NCBI RefSeq assembly: GCF_900129215.1
Contig: NZ_FQUQ01000002.1
Span: 62,001 to 126,000, forward strand
Source of the DNA: Pedobacter caeni
Lineage (GTDB): Bacteria; Bacteroidota; Bacteroidia; Sphingobacteriales; Sphingobacteriaceae
Reading direction: 5' to 3'
Length of the DNA: 64,000 nucleotides
Shown one piece after another: positions 53,134 through 61,426 of this stretch. A program made the translations under genes and the position numbers. A model generated the notes under the pieces. That model saw only the letters and a list, made by a program, of their open reading frames with translations, was not told where the DNA came from and made no database searches. Numbering within the stretch: position 1 is the first letter of the stretch; each line of letters opens with the position of its first letter.

Positions 53134-53787
53134 TTATTCAAATACTTTTTCATACATACAGCCGTAGTCGTTTGACCTGATCCGTTTAAGTTTAGGGAAG
53201 TCCTTTTTCTTTGTCAGTTCCAATAATGCGGCCTGTACATGTCTGGGACTGATTCCATCGTTGCCTACAGCACTGCGACAGCGTTGATAAATCACGAGTG
53301 GAATCTGAGGACTAAAGAAGAGGCGGCTTTCAAAAAGAACGTTCAATATGGCCTTTGCTTCTGCCAGGCTTTCGGCATCAGCAAGCTCATATGTGGCGTA
53401 AGCGAGGTTTTCTTCCTGAAGCTGGAAGATCAGCTCCTCGGAATTATCGGGTGCTATACGGAGCATTTTTAGTTGGATTTGCGATGGTTCAGTTTTTTTT
53501 ATTAAACAATAATCTGAGCTCTGCTTTTGAATTTCCTGCCCGGGAAGGAATGTTTTCAGGGAGCGCTCCTCCATCGCATTTTTGAATAGATGGATCTCCT
53601 CTAAAGAGAAGCCTATGTTTTTTAAATCTTCCTTTTTTTTGATTAAATCGGAGTTGTAGCCCATTAAAAAGGACGTCTCGCTACTGGAGTATCCTTTTGA
53701 AATCCTTTTGATCATAAAACGGTAAAGTATGGCCACATTAAAGGAAGACATGTGGGCGCGGAAAATGATGGTGTTTTCTTCTTTCAT
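53134..53787 (-). CDS. Unknown protein with HTH-like N-terminus
   Basis: This 217-residue protein starts 'MKEENTIIFRAHMSSFNVAI' and has a stretch near residues 28-55 ('ISKGYSSSETSFLMGYNSDL') that resembles the recognition part of Xre/Cro helix-turn-helix proteins. The rest has acidic helices and ends 'KRIRSNDYGCMYEKVFE'. It is the first of three minus-strand genes and is divergent from the small HTH gene at 53931. Its promoter carries an 11-bp inverted repeat. It may regulate or sense for the group, but no function is established. Confidence 0.65.
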   Translation of the reverse strand: MKEENTIIFRAHMSSFNVAILYRFMIKRISKGYSSSETSFLMGYNSDLIKKKEDLKNIGFSLEEIHLFKNAMEERSLKTFLPGQEIQKQSSDYCLIKKTEPSQIQLKMLRIAPDNSEELIFQLQEENLAYATYELADAESLAEAKAILNVLFESRLFFSPQIPLVIYQRCRSAVGNDGISPRHVQAALLELTKKKDFPKLKRIRSNDYGCMYEKVFE

Positions 53788-53814
53788 AATTTTGAGGTTA
53801 GCGCTTAGGTTTGT

Positions 53815-53863
53815 ATGTATAATCTATACAAAAGTAAAGATTATACATCTATTTAACCAATTG
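53815..53863 (-). promoter_or_regulatory. Minus-strand promoter overlapped by an 11-bp inverted repeat
   Basis: ATGTATAATCT (53815-53825) and AGATTATACAT (53838-53848) are perfect inverted repeats with a 12-nt spacer. The spacer contains the minus-strand -7 box TACTTTTG (53829-53836), and a TTG (revcomp 53858-53860 or adjacent) lies about 21 nt upstream. A protein bound here would block the promoter of the 53787 gene, pointing to the divergent HTH gene or an autoregulator. Confidence 0.55.
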
Positions 53864-53930
53864 TTGTATGGATTATCTTTGCCATTTATATATTTATCTA
53901 TATTAATGTTAAAAAAATCTATACTTTTCT

Positions 53931-54161
53931 ATGACTAGAATAACTAAGCTGGGATATTATTTGGGGAAGCGTTCGGTAAATAAGGCTCAGGTGGCCAGAA
54001 GAACGGGCTTAACGCGGGCGAGGATGAATGAGCTGACCTTAACGGAAACGGCAAAGCTCAGAGCAGAAGAACTCTATTTGATTGCACTGGCGATTAATGT
54101 CAATCCGGGCGAGATGTTGATGGATATGTATCAGGATCTGAAGCTGATAGAGGAAAGTTAA
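53931..54161 (+). CDS. Small Xre-type helix-turn-helix regulator
   Basis: The 76-residue protein is a single HTH domain: 'LGKRSVNKAQVARRTGLTRARMNELTL' is the helix-turn-helix, followed by 'LRAEELYLIALAINVNPGEMLMDMY', typical of the Cro/C1 fold. It has no sensor domain, so it probably acts as a dimer on an operator; the 53815-53848 inverted repeat is an obvious candidate. It is followed after 7 nt by the PAS/HisKA gene, giving an operon HTH / PAS protein. Confidence 0.85.
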   Translation: MTRITKLGYYLGKRSVNKAQVARRTGLTRARMNELTLTETAKLRAEELYLIALAINVNPGEMLMDMYQDLKLIEES

Positions 54162-54168
54162 GATCAGC

Positions 54169-55359
54169 ATGCGCAAGAAATCGGCTTTTATTACCATTAT
54201 CTACATTGCTCTGGGGGCGATGTGGTTAAACCTTGGAAGTAACTGGATCGAAAAACTGGATAAAGATACTCCGGGAGAAGATATGAGCTTTTTATACGAT
54301 TATAAAAACATTATTTTTATGGTCGTTTCCGGTATCATCCTGTTTCTGCTGATCGAAATATACCGGAGAAATCTCTCTAGTATTGAAAAAAACTATAAAC
54401 AACTTTTTGAAGGGTCCATCGCCGCAATTTATGTGGTAGACAGGCTGAATTACCAGCTTTTGGATGTTAACGAGATCATGGTCAGGAAATATGGCTATAG
54501 CAGAAAAGAACTTTTAGGTATGACCGTACTGGACCTCCGGCCGTATGAAGAGCGCGCCAAACTGGACGATTATCTGGGCGCTGAACATACAGAAGGTAGG
54601 GCAACAGGTGTCTGGCTGCATCAAAAGAAAAACGGGGATCTTTTTCATATGCTCATCTCACACCACAGAACGGTCTATCAGGGAAAACCTGCCTATACAG
54701 TAATCGCCATTGATATCGAAAAACATGTTAAAGCAGAAGAGCGGATCAAAGAGCTGCTGGATGTATATGAGACGGTGACCAGCGTTACGAATGATGTGAT
54801 CTGGGAGTATTGTCCACATACAGACGAATTGCGCTGGATGAATGGCTTTACCGAGATATTTGGGTATGGTCCCGATCGCCGGGAGAATACCCGGGAATGG
54901 ATTCTGAGTAAAATCCATCCGGAAGACAGGGAGCGGGTGGAGCAGAGTATGGAAACATCTCTGGCAGAACTCAGCAATTCCTGGCGTTGTGAGTATCAGC
55001 TGCAATGTGCAGATGGCACTTATAAGTATGTTTCCAATCAGGCGTTTATTTTATTGGACAAAGAGGGGCAGGCAGAAAAAATGGTTGGTGCATTAAGAGA
55101 CATCACGATACGCAAAAATTATGAACAACGCCTGTTACGAAAAAACCAGATGCTTAAAGATATCGCCTGGAACAATTCGCATGAGCTACGGAGGCCGGTG
55201 AGCAATATTGTGGGTATCCTCGATTTGCTGAAAGCAGATGCTCAACGCAATCAGACCGACCTTTCCTTACTGGAAATGCTGGAACGTTCGGCAGTAGAAC
55301 TGGATGAGATCATCACCAAAATAAATAGATCTACGAAGAATGTTGACTTGAAAAACTAA
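54169..55359 (+). CDS. Membrane PAS protein with HisKA-like end but no ATPase domain
   Basis: The 396-residue protein has two hydrophobic helices (about 5-25 and 44-63) enclosing a short periplasmic loop. Two PAS domains follow (about 75-190 'GSIAAIYVVDRLNYQLLDVNEI', and 200-320 'VTNDVIWEYCPHTDELRWMNGF'). It ends with a HisKA-like helix pair containing 'AWNNSHELRRPVSNIVGILD' near residue 340, where His is the possible phospho-acceptor. It stops about 55 residues later with no HATPase_c domain, so it cannot phosphorylate itself. It may be a phospho-relay receiver or dimer partner of another kinase. The response regulator follows after 110 nt. Confidence 0.8.
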   Translation: MRKKSAFITIIYIALGAMWLNLGSNWIEKLDKDTPGEDMSFLYDYKNIIFMVVSGIILFLLIEIYRRNLSSIEKNYKQLFEGSIAAIYVVDRLNYQLLDVNEIMVRKYGYSRKELLGMTVLDLRPYEERAKLDDYLGAEHTEGRATGVWLHQKKNGDLFHMLISHHRTVYQGKPAYTVIAIDIEKHVKAEERIKELLDVYETVTSVTNDVIWEYCPHTDELRWMNGFTEIFGYGPDRRENTREWILSKIHPEDRERVEQSMETSLAELSNSWRCEYQLQCADGTYKYVSNQAFILLDKEGQAEKMVGALRDITIRKNYEQRLLRKNQMLKDIAWNNSHELRRPVSNIVGILDLLKADAQRNQTDLSLLEMLERSAVELDEIITKINRSTKNVDLKN

Positions 55360-55469
55360 TCTTATTTTTTGTGTTAACCGGATTTTCGTAACAATTACAC
55401 TCCCTTTTGTGATCTATGGCAAAATTGTTGCTAGGACTAAGTTGAAGTTCCATTTAAAAACAATTGAAA

Positions 55470-55832
55470 ATGATCAAAAGAATACATGTACTTGAAGACG
55501 ATGAAGATATCCGATATATAATTGGTGTTTTATTGAAAGATGAGGGATATGAATTACAGCTTTCCTCTACTTTTACTGAGCTAAAAGAGAAATTGAAAGA
55601 TTCTGTGCCTGATTTATTCATTTTAGATGTCATGTTACCTGATGGGGATGGTGCGGAAATCTGTAAAGACCTGAAAACAGATCTTTTTACCAAACATATT
55701 CCAATCATCGTGATGTCTGCAAATGATCAGAATAAAGAATTAAGTATTACTGCCGGTGCTGATGACTACATCAGCAAACCATTCGATATTGACTATATTG
55801 TTAAAAGAATCAAAAAACTGCTGGAGAGATAA
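55470..55832 (+). CDS. Single-domain response regulator (CheY-like)
   Basis: The start is ATG 55470 (the TTG at 55464 adds two residues). The 120-residue protein is a receiver domain only: 'VLEDDEDIRYIIGVLL' with the acidic pocket, Asp53 in 'FILDVMLPDGDG' as phospho-acceptor, and Lys in 'DYISKPFD'. It has no output domain, so it acts by protein contact or in a phospho-relay. The nearby PAS/HisKA protein without ATPase is the obvious partner. A strong terminator follows. Confidence 0.88.
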   Translation: MIKRIHVLEDDEDIRYIIGVLLKDEGYELQLSSTFTELKEKLKDSVPDLFILDVMLPDGDGAEICKDLKTDLFTKHIPIIVMSANDQNKELSITAGADDYISKPFDIDYIVKRIKKLLER

Positions 55833-55866
55833 CCTGCATTCCGGACGATGATCAATCCGGATGATG

Positions 55867-55912
55867 ATAAAAACAAAGCCATCCCTGCAATCAGGGATGG
55901 CTTTGTTTTTAT
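55867..55912 (+). terminator. Strong terminator after the receiver gene
   Basis: A perfect 21-bp stem (55867-55887 and 55892-55912) with a 4-nt loop has T-rich 3' flank on the plus strand and can work in both directions. Confidence 0.88.
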
Positions 55913-56066
55913 CCCGTATTTTTTACAAATGGGTATAAATAGAAACAGGGATGACCTTGGGAAGGTATCCCTGTTAATTGTTGGTTGGCCCACCACAGAC
56001 CAACCTAAACCAAACAAACTATGACTATAACGGACTTCATTATAGGAAAGTTTCCATTAATTGAAA

Positions 56067-56303
56067 TTAAACATTATTATGACAATTGAGGCCCTGTATT
56101 TCGTAATAAAACCTATTTGTCATTTGATGATCTTCTTTTAGCTCATACTGATAATATAAATCAAGATGTGTAATTAAACAGCTTGAGGCTGGATCAGGAA
56201 GCCCGGGGTCCCTCTGATAACAAATTCTATCCCCGATATTTAAGAAGGGCTTGAATTGATTTTTAATGTGTTTGACTACTACTTCTGAGATTTCGTATTC
56301 CAT
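56067..56303 (-). CDS. Small protein of unknown function
   Basis: A 78-residue frame from ATG 56303 ('MEYEISEVVVKHIKNQFKPF...') has normal composition and no low-complexity stretches, and no gene overlaps it on the other strand. The frame's earlier start adds five residues. I recognise no motif. It lies in a 570-nt gap between the receiver gene and the next plus-strand gene. It is probably real, but support is only compositional. Confidence 0.45.
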   Translation of the reverse strand: MEYEISEVVVKHIKNQFKPFLNIGDRICYQRDPGLPDPASSCLITHLDLYYQYELKEDHQMTNRFYYEIQGLNCHNNV

Positions 56304-56400
56304 AATTAAAGGTATCATGAAAAAATTAATTCTTCTCTTTTCTGTTTTGTTATGACCTTAGTTTTTTTAGCTTTAAGAATAATATTCGAAAGGGGGAATT

Positions 56401-56988
56401 TTGGAAGATGCAATTAAAGGGATCGTACCACATGTATTGAGCTTTGCGATCAATGAGTTTTGTAAAAATGGCTTTCTTCTCGCCCATGAAAAGGAGCTTT
56501 CAGACCTGAAAGGTTTAGTTGACGCAGATTCTAATTCTGATTATGATTACGAACTGCTGAGAACAATGGATGATGAGGTAGTGAAATTATTGCTGGCTTC
56601 TGTAGACAAAGCACTCCAATGTTTAAGCACCTATTTTCTCATCAATAACCTGGATGAGATAGCGGTTTTTGAAAATGAAGAATACAACCTGCTGGCCTCA
56701 GATAATTATTATTGTTACCTTATGGACTGGGGGAGTCAGACCTATACAGATCTGGTCGATAGTTTACCCACCGTTTACCTTTCTATGGCACAGATGCTCT
56801 ACCATACGAGCTGTCAGCTGGAATTGATGGTGATTGATGTTCCGGACGAGACTTATGATGAGTTTCAGGACCGTTATTATGAGATCCTGGATGGAAAGGT
56901 ACATCCTGAAGATAAAAATGTTGCATTACTTTATAACCTGATGGTTGACCTGAATGAAGACCTCCTGGAAATCAGCAGGCTGTCTTAA
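56401..56988 (+). CDS. Unknown acidic helical protein
   Basis: The 195-residue protein is very acidic and helical, with several clusters of Asp/Glu and Tyr ('SDYDYELLRTMDDEVVKLL', 'DETYDEFQDRYYEILDGKV'). There is no ATG in front; the best start is TTG 56401, preceded closely by a GGGGGA stretch that could act as ribosome binding site. In-frame stop TAA is at 56380. No signal peptide or membrane segment is seen. I recognise no family. Such acidic proteins can act as inhibitors or chaperones, but this is only a remark on composition. Confidence 0.6.
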   Translation: MEDAIKGIVPHVLSFAINEFCKNGFLLAHEKELSDLKGLVDADSNSDYDYELLRTMDDEVVKLLLASVDKALQCLSTYFLINNLDEIAVFENEEYNLLASDNYYCYLMDWGSQTYTDLVDSLPTVYLSMAQMLYHTSCQLELMVIDVPDETYDEFQDRYYEILDGKVHPEDKNVALLYNLMVDLNEDLLEISRLS

Positions 56989-57024
56989 TGCATTAAGCCG
57001 GGTTTCATTTTAAAGCGATATTAT

Positions 57025-57032
57025 TATATTTG
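57025..57032 (+). promoter_or_regulatory. -7 promoter box of the cupin gene
   Basis: TATATTTG matches TAnnTTTG and ends 22 nt before the ATG. At the -33 spacing (19 nt) stands TTT instead of TTG. Confidence 0.6.
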
Positions 57033-57054
57033 GCAAGTAAAATACCTAAAGACA

Positions 57055-57552
57055 ATGTCAGATCAGAAAAAAGAAATATTCGATGGCGTAGCTCAACGCT
57101 TAAAAATTGAAGGATTTAATGTCGTTAATCGTGATGAAACCCGCCCTTGGGGAGGTTTTTTTGTGATTGATGAAGACCAGGCGCAGCAGTTTGCCAATGT
57201 TTATTTTGATGGCTTAAATGTTGATGAACTAAAGATATCAGGTAAACTGAGCCCTAAAATATTAATCGTAGCGCCTAATACACGTCTTTCATGGCAATAC
57301 CATCACCGTCGCGCAGAAATATGGAGAGTGGTGAATGGAACAGTAGGCGTAAGCACCAGCGATACTGATGATCAGGGTGAGGTACAACAGCTTGCACCAG
57401 CACAGACGATCAAGTTAAAACAAGGTGAAAGACACCGTTTGATTGGCCTGGATGATTGGGGTATCGTTTCTGAGATCTGGCAACATACAGATCCGGCAAA
57501 TCCTTCTGATGAAAGCGATATCGTAAGGGTACAAGACGACTTCGGCAGATAA
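57055..57552 (+). CDS. Type II mannose-6-phosphate isomerase-like cupin
   Basis: The 165-residue protein is a single cupin barrel of the mannose-6-phosphate isomerase type II family: 'ETRPWGGFFVIDEDQ', 'SPKILIVAPNTRLSWQYHHR', 'AEIWRVVNGTVGV' and 'LKQGERHRLIGLDDWGIVSE' contain the conserved His/Glu metal ligands. Stand-alone versions are often annotated as phosphoheptose or phosphomannose isomerase-like proteins; the precise sugar phosphate is not clear. It is a monocistronic cytoplasmic enzyme with its own promoter and terminator. Confidence 0.87.
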   Translation: MSDQKKEIFDGVAQRLKIEGFNVVNRDETRPWGGFFVIDEDQAQQFANVYFDGLNVDELKISGKLSPKILIVAPNTRLSWQYHHRRAEIWRVVNGTVGVSTSDTDDQGEVQQLAPAQTIKLKQGERHRLIGLDDWGIVSEIWQHTDPANPSDESDIVRVQDDFGR

Positions 57553-57572
57553 ATCAACAGATCCTAAGATAT

Positions 57573-57609
57573 AATCCCGTATTGGTAAAACTTTTACGGG
57601 ATTTTTTTT
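57573..57609 (+). terminator. Terminator after the cupin gene
   Basis: AATCCCGTA (57573-57581) pairs with TACGGGATT (57595-57603), followed by eight T. Confidence 0.85.
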
Positions 57610-57667
57610 GCTATTTTTACAGCCCAAACATCCGTATAAATTAATACCCGTACGTATACAAATAAAT

Positions 57668-58396
57668 ATGATCATTTTAGTTTTCTTTCTTTTACACTGG
57701 TTTCTGTCTCTGTTCTCTCAAACTTTCTTTTTACACCGGTATGCATCCCATAAGATGTTCAAAATGAATGGCTTTTGGGAGAAATTCTTCTATGCCATCA
57801 CCTTCCTGTCTCAGGGCTCATCGTTCTTAAATCCAAGGGCTTATGCCATTTTACACCGGATGCACCATGCGTTTAGTGATACAGAAAAAGACCCGCACTC
57901 TCCTCATTTTGTGAAAGATGTATGGGGAATGATGATCAAAACAAAAAATATCTACCTCAATTACTCAAAATATAACGTAGAACCCGAAGAACAATTCAGA
58001 GATAAATATCCCTCATGGCCAATCATCGACAAAATCGGTGATTCCTGGATCACGAGAATCGTATTCATCACTTTCTATGTCTGGTTTTATGCCACCTTCG
58101 CTACAGCATGGTGGATGTTCTTATTGTTGCCAATCCATTTCTTAATGGGACCTATTCATGGTGCAATTGTAAACTGGTGCGGACATAAATACGGGTATTC
58201 AAATCACGACAATGATGACCATAGCAAAAACTCATTGCCGCTGGACTTCCTGATGCTGGGAGAATTGTTTCAGAACAACCACCACAAAAAGCCAAATAAC
58301 CCGAACTTTGCCTCCAGATGGTTTGAGTTTGATCCAACATATCCGATCATGAAGGTGATGCACTGGCTTCATATCATCCGGATAAGGAAAGTTTAA
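57668..58396 (+). CDS. Membrane acyl-CoA / fatty-acid desaturase
   Basis: ATG 57668 ('[20 protein letters not shown]') is preferred to an upstream TTG because it starts directly at the first membrane helix. The 242-residue protein has the di-iron histidine boxes of the stearoyl-CoA desaturase type: His23 and His28 in 'HRYASH', 'HRMHH' (63-67), and 'NNHHKK' near residue 220. At least three membrane segments are visible. It introduces a double bond into a fatty acyl chain, controlling membrane fluidity. The FAD oxidoreductase gene follows after 50 nt and may supply a related lipid step. Confidence 0.9.
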   Translation: MIILVFFLLHWFLSLFSQTFFLHRYASHKMFKMNGFWEKFFYAITFLSQGSSFLNPRAYAILHRMHHAFSDTEKDPHSPHFVKDVWGMMIKTKNIYLNYSKYNVEPEEQFRDKYPSWPIIDKIGDSWITRIVFITFYVWFYATFATAWWMFLLLPIHFLMGPIHGAIVNWCGHKYGYSNHDNDDHSKNSLPLDFLMLGELFQNNHHKKPNNPNFASRWFEFDPTYPIMKVMHWLHIIRIRKV

Positions 58397-58446
58397 AAGC
58401 CCTGGAAATAAGGTATTGGTCTTTATTTATTTAAAAAGAATACCTG

Positions 58447-59679
58447 ATGGAAAAAGTAGCGATCATAGGAGCCGGCATCGCAGGAATGAGCTGCGGCCAT
58501 TTCCTGCATGAAAAGTACGACCTGACCCTCTATGAGGAACAGGATCATATTGGTGGATGTACCCCACTCGTCACCCTGAAAGATGCTGAAAACCCGGTTT
58601 CTATAACAGCAGGGAGCCTGGTTATTCACCCTCAGACCGATCCTCAGCTCTACGCTCTTTTTGAGGCAATCAAGGTTCCCTTGAAAAAGACCGACCTGTC
58701 ATTTAGTGTACAATACCTTCCTGAACAACTCGAATACCGTGGCCCCGGATTAAACCATCTGTTCGCACAGCGTAGTAACCTGTTTAAGCCCTCCTTTTTA
58801 AAATTGTTAAAGGAAGTCGGCAGGTTTAATAAAAGTAGTACAGAAGTGCTGAATCAGCCGGAATTTCAAAACTGTTCCATCGCCAGTTATCTCAAGGAAT
58901 TTGGATATACCGGGGATTTCATCCTGAAATACCTGATTCCCCTAAGTTCCGGATTATGGACGGCACCAAAAGCACAAATTCTTGACTTCCCGATCGTAAC
59001 ACTGCTCAGACATTTTAACAGTTATGGCTTTGCAGGTCAGGCCAGCGGATATCAGGGATTCACTCCGGACGACAAAAACCAACCCTGGCAGGAAGTATTA
59101 ACTCGCCCTTTTAAAGATAAAATTCTGCTGAATAAAAAAGTGGGTAAAGTAGAACGCCTTGAAGATGGTAAAGTAAAAGTACTGGCTACAGATGGTACAA
59201 AAGGACTGTTTGATCGCGTGATTATGGCTTGCCCCGCTGATGAAGCCTATAAAATTGTAAAACATAAGACTAAAGACGAAGAACGGCTGCTGTCTGTGTT
59301 CAGGTATGAGTCGGGGAAAAATGTCATACATACGGATGCTGCAATTATGCCGAAGACAAAGCTGGCATGGGCAAGCTGGAATTACCGTATGGAGCAAAAG
59401 GGAGAGGATGCCCGGGCGGCTGCAACCTACTGGATAAACAACATCCCAGGATTGCCGGAAACTTCCTTAAAGCAAGACTATTTCGTTTCTAATGCTGCTG
59501 CGGCAATTGATGAGAAGAAGATGATCAGGGAAATTGAAAACAGACAACCGGTTTTTGATCTGATGGCAATGCAGGCGCAGACGGAATTACATCTGCTCAA
59601 TCAGACAGGGCCTGTTTATTATTGTGGAGGGTATTTTAATAACGAAAAAGAAAAAACTGCATCACTCTTCGGCGGCTGA
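58447..59679 (+). CDS. FAD-dependent amine-oxidase-like oxidoreductase, altered C-terminus
   Basis: The 410-residue protein has the FAD-binding dinucleotide fold 'VAIIGAGIAGMSCGHFLHEK' at the N-terminus, then 'EEQDHIGGCTPLV', and family blocks resembling NAD(P)-binding amino-oxidase/carotenoid-type proteins found beside cyclopropane or desaturase genes. The family usually ends with a 'GYxFGYGFHEDGL' segment; here the end reads 'YYCGGYFNNEKEKTASLFGG', and the last ten codons lie inside a 120-bp tandem repeat. The normal C-terminus thus seems to be lost or replaced. It is probably co-transcribed with the desaturase. Confidence 0.78.
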   Translation: MEKVAIIGAGIAGMSCGHFLHEKYDLTLYEEQDHIGGCTPLVTLKDAENPVSITAGSLVIHPQTDPQLYALFEAIKVPLKKTDLSFSVQYLPEQLEYRGPGLNHLFAQRSNLFKPSFLKLLKEVGRFNKSSTEVLNQPEFQNCSIASYLKEFGYTGDFILKYLIPLSSGLWTAPKAQILDFPIVTLLRHFNSYGFAGQASGYQGFTPDDKNQPWQEVLTRPFKDKILLNKKVGKVERLEDGKVKVLATDGTKGLFDRVIMACPADEAYKIVKHKTKDEERLLSVFRYESGKNVIHTDAAIMPKTKLAWASWNYRMEQKGEDARAAATYWINNIPGLPETSLKQDYFVSNAAAAIDEKKMIREIENRQPVFDLMAMQAQTELHLLNQTGPVYYCGGYFNNEKEKTASLFGG

Positions 59680-59877
59680 AATCTTTTGCCTGAAGGGGCA
59701 AAATTTTCTAGGCCTTCTCTGAGGAAACAGTTTTTTTTCTGGGAGGAGAACCCACCGTTTAATGGAAATGAAAAAACTGCATCACTCTTCGGCGGCTGAA
59801 ATCTTTTGCCTGAAGGGGCAAAATTTTCTAGGCCTTCTCTGAGGAAACAGTTTTTTCTTTGGGAGCAGAACCCACCG
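59648..59877 (+). repeat. Tandem 120-bp duplication containing a palindromic element
   Basis: Two copies (about 59648-59757 and 59768-59877) have an exact 120-bp period. From 59650 to 59736 and 59770 to 59856 they are identical, and the downstream 'agaacccaccgt' block recurs as well. Each unit has terminal inverted repeats (GAAAAAACTG / CAGTTTTTTC) and an inner hairpin TTTTGCC-GGGGCAAAA, followed by TTTTCTAGGCCTTCTCT. The first copy supplies the last codons and stop of the FAD oxidoreductase. The core matches a palindrome at 61824-61914. Confidence 0.9.
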
Positions 59878-59942
59878 TAAGCAGCAGGTTCTTTTTCCAG
59901 GTTTATTTCTCTTTGTTTTATTCTTTAATTCTTTTTTATCGT

Positions 59943-60365
59943 TTATTCAACGGGGGTAAGGTACTGAGTGAAAGAGTAGCCTTGCTCTCCCTGATCGGTT
60001 TTGATTAACCACCATTGGTCGTTTTCTTTTCCTACTAAGGTTACTACTTCGTGTCTGGCAGCTTTACCAACGATGTCATCATTGGTGCTTGGACCTTTAC
60101 GGATGTTAAGGTTGGAGCTATTGGTAGTTACTTTTAGCTTTGTGCCTTCTACTACGCCGGCTACACTGTTGATGTTCATCACCACGTCGCCAGAAGCATA
60201 ATTAGGGTCAAGACGCTCGTAAGTATCCCAAAGTTGTTGTTTTACAGCACCACTTGAAGCACCGTCGATGTACAAAACACCTTCCTGTTCACGTACGTTC
60301 AGGTCGTTTACGCCTGCAGCAGTTGCAGCGTCTATCAATTCTTTATATTTTTCTTGTAAAGCCAT
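59943..60365 (-). CDS. BON plus SH3b domain protein
   Basis: The 140-residue protein has an N-terminal BON-like domain (about 1-65, 'YKELIDAATAAGVNDLNVRE', 'VLYIDGASSGAVKQQLWDTY') and a C-terminal bacterial SH3 domain (about 75-138, 'LNIRKGPSTNDDIVGKAARHE', 'WWLIKTDQGEQGYSFTQYL'). It has no signal peptide, which is odd for SH3b proteins that bind cell wall; it may be cytoplasmic. It follows the BON lipoprotein by 18 nt in one operon. Confidence 0.85.
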   Translation of the reverse strand: MALQEKYKELIDAATAAGVNDLNVREQEGVLYIDGASSGAVKQQLWDTYERLDPNYASGDVVMNINSVAGVVEGTKLKVTTNSSNLNIRKGPSTNDDIVGKAARHEVVTLVGKENDQWWLIKTDQGEQGYSFTQYLTPVE

Positions 60366-60383
60366 TTTTATGTTCCTCCTGAA

Positions 60384-60875
60384 TTATTTAATTACCAATT
60401 GATTGTCAACCTTTTTAGGTTTTAATGCGTTTAAGACCATCATCAGTTTTTGAAGATTGGCTTTTTGGATCTCTCCTTTTAGGGTAACCACACCATCAGC
60501 AACGGTTGCTGCAACAGTAGGGAAATCTTTTGTTGCATCTTTTACAGCAATAGCTAATGGGCTATCAGCAGCAATTTCAACATTAGTAACAGCAATAGTC
60601 AGGTTGTTAACCACAGAAGCTACTCCAGGAACTGCCGCAGCAGCTTTACCTAACTCTTCTTTGGTCGCTTCATCAGGAACCTGTCCGGAAAGTGTTGCTA
60701 CACCTTTTTCAACAGTTACACCCGAAGCTGTAAGTTTTGGATTTGCCTGGATTGCAGTTTCAACAGCAGTTTTCAGGTCTGCATCTTTTGGTTTGTTTTT
60801 GCATCCGGTAACTGTAGCTCCCATAAAGGCTACAACCATTACAAGAGCCATCATTTTGCTCATTAAGTTTTTCAT
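60384..60875 (-). CDS. BON-domain lipoprotein
   Basis: The 163-residue protein begins with a lipoprotein signal, 'MKNLMSKMMALVMVVAFMGA' and then TVTGC (Cys25). It has two BON domains ('LKTAVETAIQANPKLTASGV', 'VEKGVATLSGQVPDEATKEE', and the second from about 105 on, 'VADGVVTLKGEIQKANLQKL'). BON domains bind phospholipids or envelope partners and are typical of osmotic and outer-membrane stress proteins. It starts an operon with the BON/SH3b gene. Confidence 0.9.
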   Translation of the reverse strand: MKNLMSKMMALVMVVAFMGATVTGCKNKPKDADLKTAVETAIQANPKLTASGVTVEKGVATLSGQVPDEATKEELGKAAAAVPGVASVVNNLTIAVTNVEIAADSPLAIAVKDATKDFPTVAATVADGVVTLKGEIQKANLQKLMMVLNALKPKKVDNQLVIK

Positions 60876-61426
60876 TTTTGATAGTTTTTGTTTTTAACTA
60901 TATACAAGATATAGAAAATACTTAACGTCTGGTGTTAAAAAAAGTTTAACAAAAATGTTTTTTTTATGATCTTTTTATGAACAAACTTCTAAAGACATAC
61001 TCAAGGGACTTTTTTATAGAATCTGATCAATTAGCTGAGAGGCCAGAAAGCAGAAACAACCAGATATAGAGAGGAAGTAGAGCCTGTGTTTTTGTTTAAG
61101 TGGTACTCTGATTTGAGCCGATTGCTAATCCTGAATATAATCCAGGTCTTCAGGTATTGAAAATAGATTTAAATTCTTTAAATTCTTTAAATTCAATCAA
61201 TTAAACCAATTTATAAGTTTTCTTTTGAATGATTATTCGACCAGGAATGTGATCCTGGAACGTGCCTAAGGAAGTTTGCTTTGTTAAACTTCATAAAAGG
61301 TCTCTGATTTGTTTTCCCATCATAAAACCTCCCTAATGGAATTACTTTAAATGAATTTTCATGTTGATTGTCAGATTTGGCATGCCCTAATAAACCTGTA
61401 TAATCAATCTGCTCTTTAAATTCTAC
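60876..61426. other. AT-rich intergenic region, no convincing gene
   Basis: The region upstream of the BON operon is AT-rich. CTATATACAAGATATAG (60898-60914) is an imperfect palindrome near the BON promoter. Around 61170-61195 the 9-mer TTTAAATTC is repeated. A 74-codon minus-strand frame (61211-61435) begins in the tandem array and is not convincing. Confidence 0.5.

Noticed and set aside
55793..56017. 74-codon minus-strand ORF
   Set aside because: It runs through the strong terminator and the 3' end of the receiver gene; no supporting signals.
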